Of a stretch of 64,000 nucleotides of DNA, positions 37,832 to 48,450 are shown piece after piece. The translations under genes were made by a program, and so were the position numbers. The stretch lies in the NCBI GenBank assembly GCA_043228905.1, contig JBHGNT010000018.1:1612001-1676000 (forward strand). Reading direction: 5' to 3'. A model generated the notes under the pieces. That model made no database searches, was not told where the DNA came from, and saw nothing but the letters and a program-made list of their open reading frames with translations. Each line of letters begins with the position of its first letter. Positions within the stretch are counted from its first letter, which is position 1. This stretch comes from Azolla caroliniana. Taxonomy: Eukaryota; Polypodiophyta.

Positions 37832-40036
37832 TTATGGGCAAGAACCCCATAGATCATCCAATTGAGTTATACTGTTTTCTACATTACATGGGGAAGAGCT
37901 AATCACTATTGCATCTCCTTCTAATCCATGGAGCATATCGATTTGATCCCATATAAAATCATTCTCTAAGATGCCCCATGTGCTATAAGAAGATGGATCG
38001 ATGCTTGACATGATTGGAAATGTACTAGTCCATTCGCCGGTTTGAACTTCATGGACTCCTCCGAGACTAGGAAAACTGGTACAATGCAATGGTCTTGATA
38101 GTAGTCCATGATCATTACAATCCACTTCAGATATCTCTTTTGTTGACCCAATCTTTTGAATCTGAGGCATTTCAATGTTATTAATGCATTCTCGAGTTTG
38201 GCTACTGTCCAAGCAATTCGCTGTTATAATGCCACCATTAATATTGGAATGCATTAACAAGCATGGACTCTCATGATTTTGTGTAGTATAGTTTTCAAAT
38301 TCATTCATTCCTTTCCCAAGAATAATGATTTTTGGGTGTCTCAACGAAGATTCAAATACATTAGCCTTATTACTAGCACATGTTTCCAAATTACATCGAG
38401 CATTTCTTTTAATTTCTCTATCGAATCCGTTGGATCTTGGGAAAGGTTTATGTGTCTTGGGGTCGATCCCCAGTGCATACAATCTTTTCTTGAGATGGGC
38501 ATTCCAATGGTTCTTTATCTCATTATCAGTTCGACCTGGTAGTTTGCTAGCAATGAGGGACCACCTACACATATTGAACATATGTTTAAAAGGTTAAATT
38601 CATGATAGGGAACATTGTCACAGATAAAAGATTGCTAGATGCAAATTTCCTATTTAATTAAACCCATTCTACATATAACCTATTCAACTCTAATATTAGT
38701 TCGAAACAAATTTTGATTGTGCTTGATTTGATCCATAAACTTAGATTGTTAATTTTCATGCCAAATATGTAAATAAATGTAGGTATTTGATTGTTCTTGA
38801 ATTATTGATCTGGCATAAAGATTGTTAATTTTCATGCCAAATCTGTAAATAAATGTAGGTATTTGATTGTTCTTGAATTATTGATCTGGCATAAAGATTG
38901 TTATTTTCATGCCAAAGCTGTAAATGAATGTAGGTGTTGTCCGTGTGAATTTCTCAGAACATGAGCATTGTTGTGCATTAGGAAACTTTCCATGAGTCTA
39001 ATTATTCAAGTTGCATTGTATTATATGCTTTTAGAGCAGATTAACTGTTTGATTATCAGGTGTTTCAAAGCGCCATTTTTAGTTCAAATGTGCTTCATCT
39101 GAAATTCATAGTTACTAGATCAATTCGTGCTCGAAGGGGCATGATTCTAGGTGCATTTTTACCTGTTGCCTAGAATGGAATGGAGCTTGATGATGAGGCT
39201 CTCTTCATCTTTGGAGATGTTCCCTTTCTTTATGTTGGGCCGAAGGTAGTTCAACCAACGTAGCCGGCAACTCTTGCCGCATCGAAGCAACCCTGCTTCG
39301 AGAAAATTTTCAATTTAAGAAAGATTAAGGATTGTTAATTTCATAGAAAAGTATACTATAATGGAGGATTAACTTGATATATAGATATCCTTGCTATGGG
39401 GAATTAACTTGACATACACTATAAGGGGGGGGGGATTAACAATCCTTATCAAAGAAAGATAAGGATTGTTAATTTCATAGCAAGGTATAGTAGGGGGGGA
39501 TTAACTTGACATAATACTATGGGGGATTAACTGTAATCCTTATTCAAGAAAGATAAGGACTGTTAATTTCATAGCAAGGTATATTATGGGGGGGATTAAC
39601 TTGACATATTAATACTATGGGGGATTAACTGTAATCCTTATTCAAGAAAGATAAGGACTGTTAATTTCATAGCAAGGTATATTATGGGGGGGGGGGATTA
39701 ACTTGACATATTAATACTATGGGGGATTAACTGTAATCCTTATTCAAGAAAGATTAAGGAGTGTTAATTTCATAGCAAGGTATACTATAATGGGAGATTA
39801 GCAATCTTTATCAAGGATTGTGAATGCTCTCAATAATGATCCATGTATTTGATTTCCAAGGCTTATCACGTTTCAGAACAAAAAAAAACTAAATGGTTGG
39901 TACCTGCTTCCTTGGGCAAGGTGCGCCATGCACCTTCACCATGCTTCTTGATATGAAGGATTAGTCGCATGTCTTCGCAAGATGTCCATGGCCCTCGCTT
40001 CAGTCCCACCTTCTCGCAGCACGGAGCTCGCCCCAT
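37832..40036 (-). CDS. R2R3-MYB transcription factor (three exons, 331 residues)
   Basis: Exons 39904-40036, 39163-39292 and 37832-38564 join in phases 1 and 2, the classic R2R3-MYB intron positions. The protein opens [19 protein letters not shown]2 (about 14-61) and R3 (about 67-112) contain the helix-turn-helix tryptophans and [18 protein letters not shown] and [21 protein letters not shown]3's first aromatic is Ile70, as is usual. After R3 comes [19 protein letters not shown], found in several R2R3 subgroups, then an acidic, Ser/Asn-rich tail likely to act in transcription. The bHLH-contact motif is degenerate: Ser76 replaces the first acidic residue, Ile84 a leucine and Lys95 the final Arg. 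It binds DNA in the nucleus; targets cannot be read from sequence. Confidence 0.93.
38744..38940. repeat. Minisatellite of about 76 bp, 2.5 copies, in MYB intron 2
   Basis: Units contain GATTGTTAATTTTCATGCCA, then TGTAAATAAATGTAGGTATT and TTGATCTGGCATAAA. Two are nearly identical and a third is partial. Confidence 0.88.
39319..39814. repeat. Palindromic minisatellite, 5 units of 67-135 bp, in MYB intron 1
   Basis: Units begin at 39319, 39454, 39548, 39646 and 39748 with GAAAGAT(T)AAGGA.TGTTAA, then TTTCATAGCAAGGTATA, a G-run of 5 to 10, GATTAACTTGACAT and a closing AATCCTTAT. The start AAGGATTGTTAAT and the end ATTAACAATCCTT are inverted repeats, so each unit, and the first one perfectly, can fold as a hairpin. 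It fills most of the 611-bp intron. Confidence 0.88.
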
Positions 40037-42137
40037 TAATATATTTAGACTTGTATAATGCCGGAATGTCGTCCAGATTATAACTTATTCCTAGCCAAAT
40101 GATTATAATCAACAATTCATCAAATTATGCCCAAATTCATAAAAATATAATCATAAAAAAGCACCAAGCATCTTTGTTGATTGGATAGATCACACATTCA
40201 TTGGGTGTATTGTTTAGTCCATTTAAGTTAGTTCAGCATTCGAGGGGGTGCAATGATAGAACTTTAGCGTCCCTGTTCAATTAATTGTCATTAATATCTT
40301 TTAGTACTTAATAATCTATGATGACTAAGACTCGCTCTAATCCAGTCGATTTAATTTCTTATACAAAGTATCAGCTAGTTAGTGTGTGGTATGAAATGAT
40401 TATCCAGTTACATTAATGACTTCATGATTGAGAAATGACCAGAATTGGTTTGATTAATCTAGTTAATGTACTTGTAAAGCTAATACCATACCATCTTATT
40501 ATCATGATTAATATGATCACCAAAATCTGATATTAATACCTTAAGATTTACTGGGTATTCAACCTACAATTAATTTGAGCTAGTAGTATTTAAGCCTCTA
40601 ATATATACCTTGGAATTCTGATCGGCCTCTTGGCACTAGATCTGACTCGATTTAATACCTTCGCACTTGATTCCAGTAAGATTGCTGCTGGGATCATACA
40701 TTGTAAGGAAATAAAATTTAAAACCCAATCATATATAATTAGCTTTCGATCATCGTTTGAGAGGCTAATAAATCAGATAAATATCGTCCTCTACTAATTG
40801 AATGAATGGATTATATCTTCTCTTCAGCTACGCATATATAGTTTCTGTGACGATCAAAAGGTATAAACAATTAAATTGCTCATTCTTTTTGAACATTCTA
40901 AAGGCATATATTATATATATATTTTGTATAATTGTATACTTTTGCATGTTATTATATTTTGGAATTATTCCAAAATTTTTAAAGGCTATATATATAAACA
41001 CGCACACACAATTATTATTCCGATATATCTATATCTGATGTCGTTTCCATTGGCTTGATCCACTTTAGTCTACTTTTTTGATTGATTGGCTGATGGTTCA
41101 CATGGCTTTTCGTTCATCCTTACGGACTCGTAATAATAACGAAAAGAAGAAGGGAAAATTTACATCACTTTTCACGGAATTAAATTATTCCCGAGCCATC
41201 TGTGTTTCGTGTACCCCCAACAAGGAAGCAATTTGTGATGATACATGTTTGCAATATCCACACTTTTTATGTATAAATTAATCAATCAATTTGGAATGGT
41301 AAATCAATCATTGATCCCCATCACATTATTACCTGGAATCATGTTAGATCTTCATCATCATCATATTATTCATGATTTTGGATTTTCTTTGTCGATCACA
41401 CCGTCCATACAATAATTTATTTCTCAAACAATATATTTAAGATCATCATCCAAATGTGATCATTTGTAATTCGCCAGTCGTCGTTCCTTCAAAATATTTG
41501 AAATGATTCAAGTGTAGACAAGTTTACAAAAGAGTAACACTTTCTTTTAAAGATGAGGATCTTGTGTACATTAATGATGTCCAATGGCAATTACTTTAAT
41601 CTTAAGCATTAACTTTGCTTGGGAGCTTCCAGGATTATCATGATATAATCATATATTCCTACTAGCACCATGCAGTACCAATCTTAAATTTCGACACAGG
41701 CTATTGCAGTAGGAGAGCAGCTGCAAATTGCAATGTGAAGATTTATTGTGTACACAAAGCACAATGCGCCTATCATGATGACTATTTTTTTTTCCATTCA
41801 CAAATTTGACATTAGCAGCCCTAACTAAGCACTCAAATGTTCTCAACACTGGGATTAAGAAATGAGAAGAACATGTCCATCGATCAAAAGCCATTATGCA
41901 AAACAGGAGCATCAAAACACTACATCCATATTATTACTGAGGTATACAACTCCTTATCACACATGGAGCAATTGTAATAAAAATGTATGTGCTCACATGC
42001 CAGCATAGCATCTCTTCAGCCTCTCCTTGGTTTTTTCTTTTCTTTTGCTCTTTCCTTGCCTGCCTATTTGATATATAGGGCCTCCAAAGGCTGATCTTCC
42101 TGTGATGATATGATGGTATGAAGACCCTTCTTCGCTT
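40037..42137. other. Intergenic region upstream of the MYB gene
   Basis: This is the likely MYB promoter. It is AT-rich with TATATATA stretches at 40905-40922 and 40985-40996 and a short CA run (about 41000). No gene is supported. Small frames at 41.6-42.2 kb on the minus strand are unrecognised. Confidence 0.5.
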
Positions 42138-42645
42138 AATGCTCGGAAAGACGGGTAGCACAGTGTCGGTCACATCATGGAACCTATTTACCGAGCCTTC
42201 ACCTTTCGTGTGCATGCACTCATTGTCAGATAGTACCCTTAATGCTCGGAAAGACTGGTAGCGCAGTGTCGGTCATCATGGAACCTATTTACCGAGCCTT
42301 CACCTTTCGTGTGCATGCAATCATTGTCACATAGTACCCTTAATGCTCGGAAAGACCGGTAGCACAGTGTCGGTCATCATGGAACCTATTTACCGAGCCT
42401 TCACCTTTCGTGTGCATGCACTCATTGTCACATAGTACCCTAAATGCTCGGAAAGACCGGTAGCGCAGTGTCGGTCATCATGGAACCTATTTACCGAGCC
42501 TTCACCTTTCGTGTGCATGCACTCATTGTCACATAGTACCCTTAATGCTCGGAAAGACCGGTAGCACAGTGTCGGTCATCATGGAATCTATTTACCACTT
42601 CAACTTTAATGTGCATACAATCATTGTCACACACCCTTATTGTAA
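42138..42645. repeat. 101-bp tandem repeat array, five copies
   Basis: Units start AATGCTCGGAAAGACCGGTA at 42138, 42241, 42342, 42443 and 42544, with spacings of 103, 101, 101 and 101. Each continues GCAGTGTCGGTCATCATGGA, ACCTATTTACCGAGCCTTCA, CCTTTCGTGTGCATGCACTC and ATTGTCACATAGTACCC. The inner copies differ by only a few bases; the last copy is diverged in its second half. Each unit holds a 10-bp palindrome, GTGCATGCAC, containing the seed-type RY core CATGCA. Confidence 0.95.
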
Positions 42646-43282
42646 TCTCCACACTTCTCTTGGATTTCCTTTTATAGGGTCTCCACACTCAGGTGCTCTT
42701 GTCATTGAGAGTGATGGCAACGAAACCTCTACAGCCCCAGGACCCTTGATTAGCCTATATGACTAGCTTGGTCCACTTCCACAGCTTCCACTAACTTGGG
42801 CTCACAACTTGTCAAGCATTTCTTCCTTTCTTTCCCCTTACATCTGTTTCTCCAGTACTACAACAAGTTTGCTAATTTATATCCATTCTAGGTGCTGTCA
42901 ATAAATGAATAAATTCCATCCACACTACAGCTGCACCTACTTCACCTCAAATGGTATTTTGGTAAAGAAACAATTCTGCCCCTTTACATAGTAATCCGTT
43001 ATTGTTTTGTATACAATATTTTTACACTGTCATGTTCATACTATTTCACTTCCATTCGAGCCATCATTATGACTTTGGCACGAGACTGGGTATCCTTGAA
43101 ATGAACCAATCAAAGCATATTGATTTTTGAACCCTATACAAGACGCACAGTTAGTGTAGATTTTCCTTGGTGATGTCTCCACAATGCCAAAAGTGGTGAT
43201 TATAACAGGCTATACGTAATTTACGATCACTTATTGTAATACTGTACAATAATGACTAAAGATGTACCTTCAAATGTCTCTA
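42646..43282. other. Intergenic region
   Basis: Downstream of the 101-bp array. A possible acceptor (TTCCTTTTATAG at about 42667-42678) is followed by a short open stretch ending LISLYD at 42766, but no upstream partner exon was found. I treat it as non-coding. Confidence 0.45.
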
Positions 43283-44705
43283 TCATTCACTAGAATTTCC
43301 ACAAATCATGGCCATTAACTGATATGCTGCAATTTGACAATGATCATCATCATCACTGATTCTCAGCATAGAGTTAAATGCTTTCCATCCAAGATCTACA
43401 TTACCCCATTTGTCACAGGCACCTAACATGGCATTAAATTTTACAGAATTAGGTTTCACAAATAGGTCTCTCGCGAGCATTGCAAAAGCCTCATCAAGCC
43501 GTCCTACACGGGCGACTAGGTCAAGCATACAATTATTGTGCTCAATATCAGCAACAATGCCATATTCCCTCATCATAACCTCAAAATACTTCTGTGCAGG
43601 ATCCAAAAACCCTGAATGACTACATGCAGTAAACATACTTTGAAATGTAATTTGATCAGGATTTATATTTTCATCTTTCATTCTATCCAGCACATCGAAG
43701 ATAACTTCACTTTCCCCATGATATGCATATCCTGATATGAGTGCTGTCCATGACACCAAGTCTTGAACTTGAATCTTATCAAATACTTGATGAGCTTCTG
43801 TAAGTGATCCACAATTTGCATACGCATCCACCAAAGCACTACCCACAAAGCTCTCCCTTTCAAATCCTTGCATGATGGCCATTCCATGCATTTCATGGAT
43901 CTTTTCTACAGTGGTTATAATTCCTAACACTTTGAATATGGAAACAAATGTGATAGCATTAAATGGAATACATTGTACTTGCATTTGTTCAAGACAGCTT
44001 AATGCTTTCTCATATGACCCATATTTGGCATAATTCCCAATCAAGGCATCCCAAGAGACTATATCCTTCATCTCAAGTTCATCAAAGATCGATTGTGTAT
44101 CTGTAAACACGCCAAATTTTCCATACATATCAACAAGAGTATTACCGATATGAGAATGTCCCTCAAATCCTTCTTTGACAATCTCCAAATGTAGTTGAAG
44201 CCCATGGTTTAGGTCTCGTACACTACCAAAAGCCTTAAGGCAGCAAATAATAATCGTCTCGTCAAGATCCACAGGCATATTTTTTATGCAATCCCATGCT
44301 TTTGAACATGGCAACTGCAAGGTTATGTTCACCACATGAGATATGGCTTTTCACAACAAAAGCCAAACAAAATTCATTGCAAATGAATAGTCTTTGAAAT
44401 AACACTCTCCGAGAATCATGCAAATCTCCGCATTCACTTAGCATAGGGATAAGGTGATTCCCCACCACAGGATGCGAATCCAAACCATGACAGCATATCT
44501 CATGATGCAAAAACTTTGCAAAGCCACCATGGCCTCTTCATTTTCTGCATTCTTGTAGACTGTAGATGAGTTCTGCTACAAGGGGTAAAGTTTGAACTCT
44601 TACCCGTGAGTTTGTTGAGTTCCATAGCTGTTGAGGAGGCATAGAAGCTTCGGATCCATGAGGAAAAGCATGACATAGGTTGTCATTGATGATTTTTTCT
44701 TCCAT
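43283..44705 (-). pseudogene. Pentatricopeptide repeat (PLS class) protein, broken
   Basis: A 350-codon frame (43283-44335) carries PPR units in P-L-S order: AFGSVRDLNHGLQLHLEIVKEG, DIVSWDALIGNYAKYGSYEKAL, FVGSALVDAYANCGSLTEAHQV, DLVSWTALISGYAYHG, DQITFQSMFTACSHSGFLDP and the start of an E motif (NAMLGACDKWGNVDLG), then a stop (MICGNSSE). The homology continues upstream in another frame (HHEICCHGLDSHPVVGNHLI, ECGDLHDSRRV) back to an ATG at 44705. The frames are split by a one-base shift in an A-run near 44283-44290 and a TGA in a second A-run near 44540. No E+ or DYW domain remains. Intact relatives bind organelle RNA for editing or processing. Both breaks sit in homopolymers, so sequencing error is an alternative. 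Confidence 0.8.
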
Positions 44706-46135
44706 TTCTGATGCCGAAACAACAGGACATGAGATGCAGAGCAGAGGAAATACCGCACAAAGGCAAATGGGTAGTCCACAATTTTGTCAAAAAACGATCA
44801 CAGCATTCAGAACAGGGTAATGGAACCCATCTCATATAATATGTAGTTACATGCTACATAGTTAATTATAGCTAGCAATAGTGGCACACTCAAGACTCTA
44901 CATAGTCTTTGGTTACTACCCATTGGACTCTCGCTACTAGCACAAACGGAAAAAAAAAAACTGCCATGAATGTCGACGAGAACGGATCAAGAAGCCACAG
45001 CAAAATCAAGTCATCTCTGCGGAAGCTTAATCCGTTTGTCCTTCATAAACAATTGGATTACAAAGTCAGTACTAACCCATAAGGCTCTGATTCAGATTCG
45101 CTCCACCGAGTTACCTAGACTCTATTTAATCATAGGTCGTACCTCGCCCCTATGTATAAAGTTACTAGCATTTTTGGCTGTTTCTCTTGCTCTTCCATGG
45201 CCTGATCTTTTTAGCTTTTCTTAATGTTGTCTTGATTGATGGGCTTGATTAAATTAATCAGTTTCTAACTGTCTATCCTCTGTTCTATTACTTAGTTAAA
45301 AATATTTTAAGGTCTTAGAAGTTGGGTTTGCTCAATTGTAAAAATGTTGATGTGCACGAGGGTCCTGATGTTAGAGACATTAACAAGTTATTTGGGGTTT
45401 GCAAGTTTTAGCATCAAGACATGCTCAAAAACTTTTCAAACCCTGTAAGAAGTAGAATGGTGAGAAAAAAACAAAAAGTCACTTTTGTAAGAGTTGATGA
45501 AGTGTTTCTTCATGTCTGGAAGAATCCGAAAGTCCTATAACTATACTAATTGTTGAGGCGCCCATGCATATCGAGAACAATGTGCAGAAACTAGAACTAC
45601 CATCACAACCATATTGACTCAAAATGTATCCTAGTTCCTTGCAAGAACAGCACATATCACCATATGTGGAAACAAGATCTTGCTAATTGGATGGTATACA
45701 CCTAAAGAAGATTCTATCTGAAATCGTTTGTAATTTGATGTAGAAATTTCCCACTTCTTTTGTTTAGGAAGAAAATTATTTCCAAGGAAGGAAGGAATGC
45801 TCACAACAAGGGTTCTAGAATGTATAACATAGGCAAAGTCTAGGTCGTAAAATCTGAAAATAACAATTGAAACAGCCTTCGAGCATGATGTGTAAGCATC
45901 GAAATTGAAAATAAGTGTATACATTGCTCAAGTTTGAAGTAGATACTCTATGAGAAATGCTAGAACATAAGAGTGACGATCGTCTACCAAAAGGATCATA
46001 TAGAGCAATTTTGCTCATTATTCGGTAAGTTCAGCACCGATGAATGGAAATAATATTGTCAACCTGCCTTTACACAAATTGTAGTCTCGTATTTAGTTTG
46101 GCTTCCCTACATTATTAAAACTTTTCTTTCCGTCT
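44706..46135. other. Intergenic region
   Basis: An 84-codon plus-strand frame (44970-45224) and a 97-codon minus-strand frame (45631-45924) are the largest. Neither has a recognisable domain. Part of 45.3-46.0 kb may be old retroelement DNA, but I cannot place it in a family. Confidence 0.45.
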
Positions 46136-48450
46136 TTAACTCGCAGTGACGCTTCCTGAGCAACACGTCGGGAAGCTCTTCTGAGAATCTCTATAATCTG
46201 ATGAGAGAACTATCTTCTCGCTTTTGCTTACGAGCTCGGACTTGTTGGAGACCGAGGAAAGTGTCTTTCTATTGAAACTATTGTAGATCTCCTTCATCAC
46301 ACTATGAAAAGCCGTGTTCACATTGGTCGCATCCAATGCAGATGTCTCGAGAAACATGAGACCCTCAGCCTCTGCATACTGTGTTGCATCTTCTACCGAT
46401 ACTTCCCTCATATCTGCTAGGTCTTGCTTATTCCCCACCAGCATTGTCACTAGTATCGTATCCGAATGCACTGCCAAATAAACAAATTTTAGCAAAAACA
46501 TTGTACTCCCATGCCCTCTTGACATATCCGAGTTTTAGACACACAAAAACACTCCACGTCCATATCTTAAACAACTATTAGTGTACCGAAAAGCATGAAT
46601 TCACAAAAGAAGTCCAAGACCTAACCCACTTTTCCCACATGTTTCCCAAAGCTATTCAACATTTCCCCTCAAGAGCTTTTCGAAGCCTCTCTTAGAGAAG
46701 CAATTTGGGATGTGACAAACATAGTGGGGAAATTTACAACAATTACTTGAGATGACAAAGGGGAGACAATCCCCACTATAATATTTTTGGCAAAAAAAAT
46801 GGTAAAATGACATAATATTAGCAGAAATGGACCAAGAAACTGGAAATACGGCCCCTTAAATATATGTCAGTCCATGGTACTTCAACCATCATCCTTGAGA
46901 TGGTAGTACATATCACTTTCTCAATATATGAGAGTCCTACACCACAACACTCAATTAGACCAATGTTACCACCACACCATCATCTAGTAGACTCAGCAAA
47001 ATAACCTAACCACCATCATCTGTGTATCCGAGAGATTGAAGCTCCAATCAGCTTACGATACGTGACACATGAGATCCAAATGTCCTACAATGAGAGACTT
47101 ACTACCATCATGTCAATACAGAGAGGTTGTGAGCACTGTTTGGAGATAGTGAAGTCATTACTTCAATACACCTATATGTCATGGTGTAACCAAAATGTGT
47201 GAAATTATATGGATTTCAGTCCACAATGTTGTTTGATAGTCTAGAATAACTCAACACTAGGCTAGACCCATTAAGAGAGCAACCAGGCAAACATTATTGA
47301 AGGTGTAGTGTTTGGTCATCCATGAGAACCAAAACAAAACAAAAGCTATCAGTTTTTCTATAAGACAAATATGAAGATAGCTGTTTTTCTATATAAGACA
47401 AACATGAACATTATTAGCTGTTTTTCTATATAAGACAGATAGAAAAGAGCTCATACAAAGCTAGCTACCTGGCTAGAAAACAAATACAACAGCTCTAGCT
47501 GTTCTTCTATGAGACAAATACAAAAGCTGGCTCTCTCTCCTCTTGTATAGAAAATGAAAGGCCATCCATACATATATCAGAATTCTTTGAGTCATCAGGC
47601 GACATTATCCGAGATGCGGCATCAAGAACAGTGATCCCCTTACATAGAGAGGTCATCCATACATACACATCTGAGGGGGCTCTTTGAGCCATTGGGCAAC
47701 ATTACCCCAGGTGTGAGGCCAGAGAAATACAAGACTAGCTAGCTCTCTATAAAACAATACAATATCTTGCCTCTTTGAATAAAGAACATACATATAGATA
47801 TCTCAGTGTTTTTGAGCTATTGGGCGACATTATCGAAGGCGTGACATCGGTGATAACAATGGGAACCTGAAAAAAAAAAACAATACAAAGGCTATAGATG
47901 TAGGCCTGTGGCACAATATCAATGCTTTCTCTCTATTGCACAACAGACTTGCTAGGTATATCTCTCTATGACACAATACAGAATCTAGCTATGTCTTGAT
48001 AAACAAATACAAAATCTAGCTATGTCTTGATAAACAAATACAAAATCTAGCTATGTCTTGATAAACAACACAGGATCTAGCTATGTCTTGAGAAAGGGAG
48101 ACAAAGAGATGACAAAGAAAGAGCGTACCTCTGAGCTCTTCGAGCCATCGGGCGACATTATCAAAGGTGTCTCCTCGGGTGATGTCGTAAACAATCAGGG
48201 CTCCAACAGCGCCACGGTAATAGGCAGATGTTACTGCTCGGAAACGCTCTTGGCCGGCAGTGTCCCAGATCTGAGCTTGGACATCCCGCCCATCGATCTC
48301 CAGACTCTGTGTCTGGAATTCTACTCCGATCGTCGCCTTGGAATTGGGTTGGAATTCGTTCCTCGCGAATCTCGACAGAAGGTTCGATTTTCCGACAGCC
48401 GAATCGCCGATCAACACTATTTTGAATAGGTATTCATCCCTGCCCATCAT
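46136..48450 (-). CDS. Rab11/RABA-type small GTPase (two exons, 218 residues)
   Basis: Exon 1, 48129-48450, and exon 2, 46136-46470, join at phase 1, the intron position usual for plant RABA genes. The GTPase cycles between GDP and GTP forms to direct trans-Golgi, endosome and secretory traffic. P-loop GDSAVGKS is at 15-22, effector loop SKATIGVEF at 37-45, switch II WDTAGQE at 62-68, the guanine-specificity motif NKQD at 121-124 and ETSALD at 149-154. [17 protein letters not shown] and [16 protein letters not shown] are Rab11/RABA signatures; overall it looks closest to RABA5. The C terminus has a Cys-Cys pair for prenylation but is followed by seven more residues (SGSVTAS), longer than usual. 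The start shown is the first of two adjacent ATG codons; the second is equally possible. Confidence 0.93.
46471..47569. other. RAB intron, distal part
   Basis: Repeated words such as TATAAGACAAA, GCTGTTTTTCTAT and AGCTAGCT at 47.3-47.5 kb show local tandem growth continuing from the exon-copy array. No other gene is visible. Confidence 0.5.
47570..47870 (-). repeat. Three degenerate copies of the RAB exon-1 end inside its own intron
   Basis: At about 47570-47641, 47661-47725 and 47801-47870, the sequence aligns in the same orientation with the exon segment 48129-48190. The shared core is GAGC.AT.GGGCGACATTATC with variants GAGTCATCAGGCGACATTATC and GAGCCATTGGGCAACATTACC. Flanking bases on both sides, including the splice-donor side, are also similar. 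The copies carry stops or indels and cannot serve as intact exons. Confidence 0.75.
47971..48092. repeat. 30-bp tandem repeat, four copies, in the RAB intron near the donor
   Basis: ATCTAGCTATGTCTTGATAA recurs four times at 30-bp spacing, with AACAAATACAA between copies. The array starts about 37 bp inside the intron from the exon-1 donor at 48129. Confidence 0.9.

Noticed and set aside
42138-42645. Array of regular repeats resembling CRISPR
   Set aside because: The whole 101-bp unit is repeated with no unique spacers, and the genome is a plant's; it is an ordinary tandem repeat.
42545-42766. 73-codon plus-strand frame ending LISLYD
   Set aside because: It starts in the last 101-bp repeat copy and has no partner exon or recognisable homology.
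44970-45224. 84-codon plus-strand frame
   Set aside because: No recognisable domain; a different frame there also reads open for 35 codons, so coding status is not supported.
48058-48429. 123-codon plus-strand frame
   Set aside because: It is antisense to RAB exon 1, whose GTPase motifs leave no doubt about the coding strand.
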